DNA from: CAZWCX01 sp964632945
GTDB taxonomy: Bacteria > Planctomycetota > MHYJ01 > WSZJ01 > CAZWCX01
Assembly: GCA_964632945.1 (NCBI GenBank)
Contig: CAZWCX010000025.1
Span: 4,074 to 68,073 of the forward strand
Length of the DNA: 64,000 nt
Direction: 5' to 3'
The notes below the pieces were generated by a model. The model made no database searches and was not told the DNA's origin. It saw nothing but the letters and a program-made list of their open reading frames with translations. Position numbers and translations under genes: made by a program. Below are positions 9,901 to 18,200 of this stretch, one piece after another (within the stretch, counting starts at the first letter, position 1; each line of letters starts with the position of its first letter).

Positions 9901-10646
9901 TGCGGATCCACTTCGGTCATGCCGCGCTCGACGTGCTCCGGGCTCATGTAGGCGGGGGTCCCGATCAATTCTCCCGTGCGGGTGGCGACGGAGCCCTCCC
10001 CTTCCTCGAGTTTGGCAAGACCGAAGTCCATCAGCTTGGCCCGGCCGGCGGCGTCGATCAGCACGTTCGCCGGCTTCAGATCCCGATGGAGCACCCCGGC
10101 CTGATGGGCGGCCTCGAGCGCCTCCGCCATCTGCCGAAGCAGTCCGACGGCCGCCCGCGGTTCCATCCCCTGCTCCCGTCCCTCCGCCAGCACCCCCGCG
10201 AGCGTCCGTCCCGGGACGAACTCCATCGCCAGGAAGGTCCGCCCGTCCTCTTCGCCGACGTCGTATACGGCCACGATACCGGGGTGATGCAGGCGGGCCA
10301 GGGCGTGCGCCTCCCGGCGGAATCGGTGCACGTCCTCCTCCGAGGCGTCGGCCCCGGCGAGCAGGACCTTGAGCGCGCAGTGGGTGCGCAGCCCGGGATG
10401 CCAGGCCTTGTAGACGGCGCCCATGCCGCCGCGTCCCAGCAACTCGATGAGCTCGTACGGGCCGAGCCGCGGTCCCTCGGGGAGAGACTGCGGGGAGGGC
10501 CCGGTCCCGGCCTCCGCGCTCGCGCCGGGATCCCAGAGCACCGTGCCGCCCTCGGGAGCGCCGGCCGTGCCGTCGCACGGCAGGGTCTCCTCCGCGCCGC
10601 GACCGGTCTCGGTCGCATCGTTCGGGACGTCCGACCCTGCGCTCAC
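6978..10646 (-). CDS. K2: membrane Ser/Thr protein kinase with long TPR tail
   Basis: 1222 residues from a GTG at 10646, supported by GGGAGGAG six bases upstream. Unlike K1, K3, K4, K6 and K7 it lacks the N-terminal hairpin module and starts with about 60 low-complexity residues. Kinase domain 63-330: GRGGMGAVY, Lys93, HRD 187-189, DFG 207-209, SPEH. Transmembrane helix about 356-372. The juxtamembrane motif ANLTGALLVRRAGG is followed by an LAEPHYHLGRMYRALLRF block and then roughly 14 TPR-type units to the end. The central units follow a strict 46-residue period with an RGEDP-type insertion. Probably an extracytoplasmic sensor coupled to a cytoplasmic kinase. Follows K3 after 37 bp. Confidence 0.93.
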   Translation of the reverse strand: MSAGSDVPNDATETGRGAEETLPCDGTAGAPEGGTVLWDPGASAEAGTGPSPQSLPEGPRLGPYELIELLGRGGMGAVYKAWHPGLRTHCALKVLLAGADASEEDVHRFRREAHALARLHHPGIVAVYDVGEEDGRTFLAMEFVPGRTLAGVLAEGREQGMEPRAAVGLLRQMAEALEAAHQAGVLHRDLKPANVLIDAAGRAKLMDFGLAKLEEGEGSVATRTGELIGTPAYMSPEHVERGMTEVDPQSDVYQLGAILYEMLTGRCPYEGSSVTEVMLRVAQQEPVAPRRLRPALDRDAETICLKAMAREKSRRYRSARELALDCARYEAGEAISARRETGRERAVRWARRRKGFTALAAAAAIALAAAVQAGWDTRRADRESGEARRALEEAAEERRRLEAEILAGLRLAARANLTGALLVRRAGGRMHEAEAAFLGPLQEAAARALARAPDLAEPHYHLGRMYRALLRFDDARAAQERALTIDPAHPRARYERGLLLLRAYDAHLRDRRREWLRLRGEEMAQRGGGAIQGGGAAREPTAAEVEDDEARRLREEARHDLLAAAEAAGEIGPAPGQCGRGMLAHLDGNVAAAARALDEAVRLEPDLEEAWEARAHLAFRQEGPDAAAEWFARGLARDRGYVPFLEGRARVRQDAAVRKWQRGVDPFPDFAAAVEDLTRALELAPERADLWEARGSARVNEAYARAERGQDATALFDAAMADLGKSAELRPDRPEVHRSRGLARINQANRMSARGRDPRAQYALAVEDLTRALALDPGDDETWMRRGLARANAGNFAVARGEDPVALYTAALADFEEALRRNPTREETWVKRGIARTNWGAHRIQRGEDPGELYEAALQDFAEAVRLNPSSDESWLKRGNLRINWAAYRLSRGRDATELLDAAVADLGEALARNPRRDETWLRRATAQVNRGYLEQALGRDPAPAYAAAAEDFGRAIELNPARDESWMGRGSARLNLGLYRAGRGESPDDDYRAAIEDFSGALQRNPGRPESWNRRSGAYRSWADALWARGEDPGDRYEQALADGEQAVKVNPRRVDLWKELADARVAAARKGAADGERAGALWRGAVEAYGRALDLQPGEAEALLGRASACAALGETEAAFADYDAAEQRWPRYPRIHAERALLLARSGRADEAVAAAERALALNPDQPYYAYAARGLARLRQGRREEAARDFAEFERRATRDDPLRHEVARWAAEAGEGR

Positions 10647-10683
10647 CCGCTTCTCCTCCCGGCGACGATTCGCCGGACCGGGG

Positions 10684-13600
10684 CTATTTCGCCCCCGGGA
10701 TCGAATCCACGCACTCCCGCCAGCGCGGATCCCCGCGCAGCGGCGTCAGTGCCTCGTCCGCCTCGAGCGACGGTCGGTCGAGGGCCCCGAGGCGGATCGC
10801 CTCCCGCAGGTGGTAAAAGGCGCGATCCCGAAGCGCCTTCGCGTCCCCGGGCGGGGGTTTCGCCGCGCCGGCGCGGGCGAGGAGCGCGGCCAGGTCGTAG
10901 TGCCCGTCGGCCAGCCACGCCGCAAGCTCGGCCGCGGGGATCTTCGACTCCGTCGCGCCCGGCGTGCGCGCGGGATCGGCGTTCAAGGCGAGCGCCCGCT
11001 CCAGGAGGAGGCGCGCGTCGGCCGCGCGACCGGCCGCCAGGTCCTCGTCCGCGCGGGCCAGCAGGCCGATCCAGCCCTCGGGCTCGCGTTCGATCAGGAG
11101 GCCGATGCGCGCCTCGGCGAGCCTGTCCGCAAACGCGGGCACCGCGGTCGGGTCGAGGCGCGCGGCCGCCTCGAAGTCCGCCACCGCCCCTTCCCAGTTC
11201 CGCAGCCAGGTGGACAACCATCCTCTCCGCCAGCGCGCGCCCGCGTCCGACGGGTTCAGCTCGACGGCCCGATCGAGGCTGCGACGACCCTCGGCACGGG
11301 CCACCGCCGGGTCCTGTCCCGCGTCCTCGAGCCAGGTGGAGAGACCCATCCAGGCATCGCCCCGGAGTCTCCAGGCATCGGCCCGCCGCGGATCCCCGGC
11401 GAGGACGACGTCCAGGTCCTCGAGGGCCTGCCGGTAGTGCGTCTGCGGATCCTGCCCGCGCGCCTTGCGGCGCTGCGCGGCATCCAGAACGAGGACGGCG
11501 CGACCCGTGCGGGCCTCCGCCGTCCGGGGCGCGAGCTCCAGCGTCTTGCCATGGTCCGCGATCGCCGCGGCAAAATGCGGCTCCGGGTCGCCGCCCCGCG
11601 CGGCTGCGGACACCCCCCGATTCGTGTTCACCGTCGCACGCTGGAGCCAGGCGTCGGGGAGTTGCGCGTCCCGGGCCACGGCCCGGTCCGCGTCGGCCAG
11701 GGCGGACTGGAAGTGACGTTCCGCCGGCTCCCCGCGGCGGGATGCGGCCACGCCCCAATGCATGTGGAGTTGCGAACGAGCCACCCATGCCTGAGCCCAC
11801 GCCGCGTGCGCGGTCACGCCGCGATCATAGGCGTCGAGGGCCCGGGTGAATGCGTCGGTCGGCTCGTCCCCGCGGGCCAGGGCGGCGAGACCCGCGGATT
11901 CTTCGGCGCGACCGAGCTGAAGCCACGCATCGCCGCTCGCCGGCCGGCGTTCCGCCACCCAGCGAAAGTCTTCGACCGCCTGCTCGTATTCGGGACGGGG
12001 GTCTTCGCCGCGCCCGTCGAGCGCCTTCCCCCGGTCCATCGCCAGCATCCCCCGCTGCATCCGTGCGGGGACCGACTCGGGGTCGAGGCGCATCGCCGTC
12101 TCGAGGGCGGCCGCCGCGGCCCGGCGGTCCGGCCCGGCGTCCCCTCCGGCCGCCTCCTTCTCCTCCGCCTGCTCGGACCGGATCACCGCTGCGTAGACGT
12201 GAAGGTCCGCATGGCCGGGTTCCCGCTCGAGGGCGCGCTGCAGACTTGCGTCGGCCTCCGCGAACGCGCCGCCGGAATCCCCTCCCGACGCCCGGCGATG
12301 GCGACCGAGGTCGATGGCGACCAGCGCCCGGCCGATCCAGCCTTCGACCCGGTCCGGGAACGACTCCTGGAGCCGGGCATACTCGTGGACGGAGTTCTCC
12401 CAGAGCGGCTCCGGATCCCCCCGCCGGCGGGACCGCGCGAGGCCCCATTGATGCAGGACCTCCCCGCAGCCCCGCGCAGGCTCGCGGAGCGTTCCGTCGT
12501 GGTCGCGGGCGCGCGCGAAGTCATTGAGCGCCCCCTGGTACGCCGCCGCCGGATCGCCGCCGCGAACGAACTGCGCCTCCGCAGTCGCCATGCGCAGGAT
12601 GGCGCGCTTGACGTAGAGCACGGCCCGGGATGGATCCAGCTCCAGGCCCTTCGAGAAATCCGCCTCGGCGGCGGCATACCCTGCCGCGGGATCTTCGCCC
12701 CGCCGCTCCCCTTCCTGCGCGGCGAGGAGGCGCGCGTCCCCCCGTCCTTCCCAGAAGGGAACGTATCCCTGGTCCACTTGCAGGCCGCGGGAGAAGGTTG
12801 CGACCGCGCGCGGGAACTCCTGAACGAGAACGGCCAGGCCCGCAATCCCGTCGTAGGCCTCCTCGAGCGTGGACTCCTCGGCGATCGCCTGCTCGAGCAA
12901 GTCGAACGACCGCTCCAGGTCCTCCGCCCGGCCCATGTGGAAGAGGTAGAGGCCCCGCGCGCACGACGCGCGCGCCCGGGATAGCCCGCCGCCCGCGCCG
13001 ATCCGATCGAGTCGCTCGAGGTCGGCGCGGACGGTTTTCTGCCAGCTCGCGACCTCCGGGTCGCGGGCGAGCAGGGCCTCGGCATCCGGCGGGACGCCGG
13101 CCGGGGCGACCGGACCTGCTCCGGGAAGCCGGCGGCGCGCGCCGAGCTCGAATTCCCGGCGCAGCTCGCCGCGGCGTTCGCCGATCCGGCGCGACAGCAG
13201 GATGGCGCGCTCGTACAGGCTCGGCGCGTGGTCGAGTTCCTTGGCGAGCGCCCGCTCCTGTTCCGCGAGCGCTTCGGGGAAGCGCAAGAGGGCGCGATAC
13301 AGGCGTCCGAGCCGATGATGCGGTTCGGCCAGCGCCGGGGCCTTCGCCGCCGCCTCCGCCGCGGCGTCCCGCAACGGTTCCAGAAAGCCGGCTTCGGCGT
13401 CACGCAATCGCCCGCCGGCGCGGCGCACCTGAAGGGCCCCGGTGAGGTTCGTTTCGGCGACGCGCCGGAGGTTGCGCAGGACTTCCTCCTGCAGGCGTCG
13501 CCGTCCTTCCTCGGCCGCGAGTTGCTCGGCGCGGATCCGCTCCCGCTCCTGTCCGGCCCGCTGGGCTTGCCGCGCCGAAACGGCCGCAACGGCGAACGCG

Positions 13601-15129
13601 GCCGACCCGGCGAGGGTCAGGAGCGCGACCGCCCAGCGCTTCCGCAACCAACGCCGGAGTCGCATCCAGACCGGCTCGCGCCTCGCGCTGATGGACTCCC
13701 CGGCGAGGGATCGCGCGCAGTCCCGCGCGAGATCGGCCGCGCGGCGGTAGCGACGGGACTTGTCCCGCGCCATCGCCTGGAGCGTGATCGTCTCCGCGTC
13801 GCGGTCGAGATCGGCGCGCCATCGTCGCGGCGCCGGCGGCTCCTCCTGCGCCACCCGCATCATCACCTCGGTGGCGGATTCCCCCTCGAACGGGCGTTTC
13901 CCCGTCAACATCTCGTACAGGATCACGCCGAGCTGATAGACGTCGCTTTGCCGGTCCACCGCGCTCATCCCCTGCGCGGCGTGCTCCGGGCTCATGTAGG
14001 CGGGAGTCCCCAGCCACTCGCCCGAGCGCGTGGCCACCGTGGCGCCGGGTCCCTCGAACTTGGCCAGGCCGAAGTCCATCAACCGGGGCCGTCCGGCGGA
14101 GTCGATCAGGACGTTGGCCGGCTTGAGGTCGCGATGAAGCACGCCCGCCTGGTGAGCGAATTCGAGCGCCTCCGCCATCCAGCGCGTGAGCCCGAGCGCC
14201 TCGGCGGGCGCCATCGGTTCCCCTTTGCGGCCGGCGAGGACATCGGCCAGGGTCCGCCCTTCGACGAACTCCATGGCCAGGTAGGTCTTCCCTTCCGCCT
14301 CGCCGATGTCGTGGATGCCCACGATGCCGGGATGACGAAGCCGGGCGAGGGCATGGGCCTCCCGCAGGAACCGGCGGATTTCGTCGCCGGCCGCATCGGC
14401 GCCGGCGAGCAGGACCTTGAGGGCGTAGAACGCCTTCAAGTCGGGATGCCAGGCCTTGTAGACGATGCCCATGCCGCCGCGGCCGAGTACGCCGACGAGG
14501 TCGTACCGGCCGAACCGGCGCGTCGCGGGCGCGGCCGGTCCGCCCCCGGGCTTCCCCGACGGACGATGGGCGGTCGCGCCGGCGAGGGCCGGTTGGAGAA
14601 TCGTCTCGGCGGCGCCGCCCGCCGAGCCCGGCCGCTCTCCGCTTCTCGGCATGGTCGTCGCGGCCTCCCGGAGGATCCTCCGCCCCTCCGGAGCGGCGAC
14701 CGGCACGGCCGGGGCGATGGCCTGGAGAACCCGATCCAGGCTCTCGCGAGCGATGCCTTGCGGCAAGAAGAGGTCTTCGGGATTACTCAAGGCCGGGCGG
14801 GACTCTTCCCGGGCGGACAATTCCCGCAAGGCGCGGTGGACGGCGTCCGCAGCCACGCCTTCCTGCTCCACGAGCAGGCAGGCCACGCGCCAGGCGCGAA
14901 TCCGTTCCGCGATCCACGGGTCGGCTCCCGCGAGCGTCTCCCGATGCTCGGCCAGCGCATCGGCGACCTGGCGGTGGGACAGGATGCCGAGCTCGACCAG
15001 CACGATCGGGAGCGACGGCGGCACCCGCTCTTCCATCTGGGCATGGCGGGCCTTTTCGGCCTGCGCCGGGGTCAAGAGGCGCCGCTCGACGGCGATCCGG
15101 CGGAAGAGCATGTCCCGTGCGGAACTCAT
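10684..15129 (-). CDS. K3: membrane Ser/Thr protein kinase with long TPR tail
   Basis: 1481 residues from the ATG at 15129; a GTG 12 bp upstream is an alternative because a GGAGAGGGAG purine tract serves either. The N-terminal module (8-65) carries RRLLTPAQAEKARHAQ and a second hairpin at LGILSHRQVADAL. Kinase about 208-480: GRGGMGIVY, Lys238, HRD 332-334, DFG 352-354. Transmembrane helix 499-517, juxtamembrane TNLTGALQVRRAGG, then TPR units with the 46-residue spacing to about residue 1330. The C-terminal cap (EADEALTPLRGDPRW) recurs in K6 and K7. Preceded by 78 bp with no clear promoter, so it probably depends on read-through from K4. Confidence 0.93.
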   Translation of the reverse strand: MSSARDMLFRRIAVERRLLTPAQAEKARHAQMEERVPPSLPIVLVELGILSHRQVADALAEHRETLAGADPWIAERIRAWRVACLLVEQEGVAADAVHRALRELSAREESRPALSNPEDLFLPQGIARESLDRVLQAIAPAVPVAAPEGRRILREAATTMPRSGERPGSAGGAAETILQPALAGATAHRPSGKPGGGPAAPATRRFGRYDLVGVLGRGGMGIVYKAWHPDLKAFYALKVLLAGADAAGDEIRRFLREAHALARLRHPGIVGIHDIGEAEGKTYLAMEFVEGRTLADVLAGRKGEPMAPAEALGLTRWMAEALEFAHQAGVLHRDLKPANVLIDSAGRPRLMDFGLAKFEGPGATVATRSGEWLGTPAYMSPEHAAQGMSAVDRQSDVYQLGVILYEMLTGKRPFEGESATEVMMRVAQEEPPAPRRWRADLDRDAETITLQAMARDKSRRYRRAADLARDCARSLAGESISARREPVWMRLRRWLRKRWAVALLTLAGSAAFAVAAVSARQAQRAGQERERIRAEQLAAEEGRRRLQEEVLRNLRRVAETNLTGALQVRRAGGRLRDAEAGFLEPLRDAAAEAAAKAPALAEPHHRLGRLYRALLRFPEALAEQERALAKELDHAPSLYERAILLSRRIGERRGELRREFELGARRRLPGAGPVAPAGVPPDAEALLARDPEVASWQKTVRADLERLDRIGAGGGLSRARASCARGLYLFHMGRAEDLERSFDLLEQAIAEESTLEEAYDGIAGLAVLVQEFPRAVATFSRGLQVDQGYVPFWEGRGDARLLAAQEGERRGEDPAAGYAAAEADFSKGLELDPSRAVLYVKRAILRMATAEAQFVRGGDPAAAYQGALNDFARARDHDGTLREPARGCGEVLHQWGLARSRRRGDPEPLWENSVHEYARLQESFPDRVEGWIGRALVAIDLGRHRRASGGDSGGAFAEADASLQRALEREPGHADLHVYAAVIRSEQAEEKEAAGGDAGPDRRAAAAALETAMRLDPESVPARMQRGMLAMDRGKALDGRGEDPRPEYEQAVEDFRWVAERRPASGDAWLQLGRAEESAGLAALARGDEPTDAFTRALDAYDRGVTAHAAWAQAWVARSQLHMHWGVAASRRGEPAERHFQSALADADRAVARDAQLPDAWLQRATVNTNRGVSAAARGGDPEPHFAAAIADHGKTLELAPRTAEARTGRAVLVLDAAQRRKARGQDPQTHYRQALEDLDVVLAGDPRRADAWRLRGDAWMGLSTWLEDAGQDPAVARAEGRRSLDRAVELNPSDAGARWRRGWLSTWLRNWEGAVADFEAAARLDPTAVPAFADRLAEARIGLLIEREPEGWIGLLARADEDLAAGRAADARLLLERALALNADPARTPGATESKIPAAELAAWLADGHYDLAALLARAGAAKPPPGDAKALRDRAFYHLREAIRLGALDRPSLEADEALTPLRGDPRWRECVDSIPGAK

Positions 15130-15207
15130 CGCCGGATCCACTCCCTCTCCAGGTCCGTCCGCCGACCGTCGGGTTCCGGGCGTGGCGCATCGGCCTCGAC
15201 CCGTCGA

Positions 15208-18200
15208 TTACTCCAGGAATTCGCGAAAGGTCTCGTCCGCGCGCGGATGGAGCCTTCGCACTCCGGCGAGCCGTTCGGAGGCCCCGACGGCATCTCCCTG
15301 TTCACCGATGACCCGGGCGAGCAGCCAGAGCGTCATGGGGTTGACCGGGCTGAGCTCCAGGGCGCGCACGAGATCGGCGCGCGCCGCCGCCAGGGACCGA
15401 TCCGCGTCTGCGCCCCGCGCGCGGGCGAACCGGGCCTCCTCCCAGGACAACCGCCCCCGCGCAGTCCACCCGTCCGGTCCGGCCGGATCGATGCGCACGA
15501 CCTCGTCGAAGTCGACTCGGGCCCGCCGCCAGGCTTCCGATGGGTCCTCGCCCCGGCGCACCGCGTGGCGCCCGCGCTCCAGCTCCAGGTCGCCCCGGAA
15601 CAACCGGTGCAGCGATAGGCCGGGGGCCAACGCGAGGGCCCGGTCCAGGTCTTCCCGCCCCCGGTCCCAGCCGTCGCCCGGATCGATCCCGTGCCGCGAG
15701 CGCCGCGCGGCAGCCTCGAGGCGAATCTTCCCCCGCCACGCCCAGGCCTCGGCATTCCCCGGGGCGAGCCGGACCAGTTCGGACACCCGTTCGTCCGCGC
15801 GATCGAATTCGGGACCGGCATCGCCTCCCCGGCCCCGCAGGTCGAGCGCGCGCACCAGGGCGCACTTCGCCGATCCCAGGCGCGCTCCCGGGACGGAAGG
15901 ATCCAGGGCCAGGATCGCCGCGAACGCACTCTCGGCGGCTTCGAGCGCTTCGCCGACCTCCTCGCCGCGCAACCAGGAGAGGATCGCCCGCGCGAGTCTG
16001 GCTTCGCCAAGCCAGGTCGCGGCCGGGGAGACCGCTCCGGAAAGCTCCTGCGCCGCGGCGTACCAGGATTCCGCCGCGCGATAATCCGCGTCCCCGGTGA
16101 GGGTGGTGCGCTGCCGCCAGCGGCCGAGGTTGTAGTGCAGATGTCCGAACACCGGCGTTGCGGTCGCATGTCGGGGCTGGAGGTCGAGCGCGCGCTCGAG
16201 GTCGACCGCCGCCGGCTCGAACACGGACTGCGGATCCTCGCCGCACAGCAACCGATGAAAACCCAGATTCACCCGCGCCACGCCGCGATTGCACCACGCG
16301 TCCGCCATCGCGGGGTCGAGTTCGAGGGCACGATCCAGCGCCGCGATCGATTCCGCCAAGAGAGAACTCGGATCCGCTCCGGCGCTCAATGCCGAGTACC
16401 CCCGTTGGAGGGCGACCGAACCCTTGCGAAACCACGGGAGCGGGGCCGCGGGGGACAGTTCGACCGCGCGCGCGGCGTCGGCGGCGGCCTGTTCCAGGAA
16501 TGGAGCGGCGTCCTCCCCGCGCGATCCGGCGCGCTCCGCCTGCGCCAGGACGACCGTGATGCGGTTGAGGAAGGCGTCGGTCCAGTCCGGCCTCCGTTGC
16601 AGGGCCGCGTCGAGATCCTGCCGTGCCCCGCTCAGATGGGTCTCCGGATCGCCGGAGCGGGAGGCCCGCGCGAGCGCGCGGTCATGGCGCACCACGCTCC
16701 GCCACCAGTACTCGTCCGGGGACTCCGGATCCAGTTCGATGGCGCGGCCGAACGCCTCTTCCGCCTGCGCCAGGTCCGGATCCGGATCCTCCCCGCGGGA
16801 CCGACGCACTCGCGCCAGGCCGAGGGAGGAGGAGCCAAGCCCGTTGAACGCGATGCGGTTGTGCGGGTTCATCCGCGCCGCTTCCGCGTAGTCGTCGGCG
16901 GCTTTCCGATAGGCGGGAGCGGCGTCCCGCCCCCGCGCGTGCCACGCGTCCGCGAGTTGCTCCCAGGCCTCGCCGCGTGCGGCCCGGATGTCGGGCATGT
17001 GTCGCAACTCCGCAACGATGGCGTCCATGTCGCGGATCGCCGCTTCCAGGGGGATGGACGGATCGCGGCCCTGCATCTGCAGCGCCGCGGCCAGCATGCG
17101 CAGGGTCTCGACCCGACCGGTCCGCGCGGCGTGCGCGTTCGGGTTGCGCCGGATCGCCTCGTCATACTCCCGGATGACGGCTTCGAGAGCGCTCGTCGGC
17201 TCACCGGTCGACTCGGGGGAAAGCATGACGCGCACCGTGAGGAGGCGGGCGAGGCCGACGCGGGCGTCGACCCCGTCCGGATCGAGCTCCAGCGCCTCGC
17301 GGAAAGCCGCCTCGGCCCCATCCAGGTGTTTCCGGGCGTCCCCGCCGCGGCCGCCGACGTGTCGCGCCAGGGCTGCGAGGGTCTGCCCGAGGCTGACGCG
17401 CGGCTCGACGGCAGCGGGAGAACGGCGGGCCAGCTCCGCATACTCGCCGGCACAGGCCTCGTACGTCTCGGTCGCATCCAGGCCGCGCTCCGACCGGGCC
17501 CCGGCAAGGAAGTAGAGCGCCTCGGCCCGGATGGTGCGGGCCAGCGGGTAGTCGGGATTCGCCGCCAGCACGCGTTCGAGCGCGGCGATGGCGGTCCCGT
17601 AGAGTCGTTCCGCCTCCGCGCCGGCGACCTTCGCCTGTTGCGCGCGCTGGATCTGCACGTAGGCCCGCAGCGAGGGCACGTCGAGCCGTTCGCGATCCAG
17701 GTCCTGGGCCGCCGCGAAATCGGCTTCGGCCGCCTCCAGTTCGGCCCCCGCATCCCGGCCCAGGAGCGCCGAGTAGGCGGCCTGCTGCAACAGCAGGGAA
17801 GCGCGTCCGAGCCGCACCTCGGGTTCCGCCGGGGCGAGAGCGACGGCGGCGTCGAAGTCCTCTCGCGCCTGCGCATGGAGCTCGTCCACGGGGGCGTCCG
17901 ACATCATGCGTGCGCCCGCGAGCAGCATGCGGGCGATCCCTCTGCGCAGATGTCGCGGGTGACTGGCGCCGCCGAGCGTGAGCGCGCGACCGTAGTCCTC
18001 GATCGCCCGCTCGTACCACGCGCGGGGAACGTCGCCTGCCGCGCGGGCGACCGAGGCCCGTTGCAGCGCGGCATCTCCGTGATAGGCCCAGAACGGCGCA
18101 TAGCCTCGGTCGACCCGCAGGCCGCGGTCGTACCACTCCATGGCGGTCGCCCAGTCCGAACGCTGCTCGGCCAGCCAGCCCAGCCCTTCGTACGCTTCTT

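Noticed and set aside
7020..11849. A very long open frame on the plus strand opposite K2-K3 (and similar ones opposite K4-K7, for example 15691-20811 and 19970-28879).
   Set aside because: These have Arg/Gly/Pro-rich composition, no domains and no ribosome-binding sites. They are antisense shadows that stay open because GC-rich codons rarely create stops on the opposite strand.
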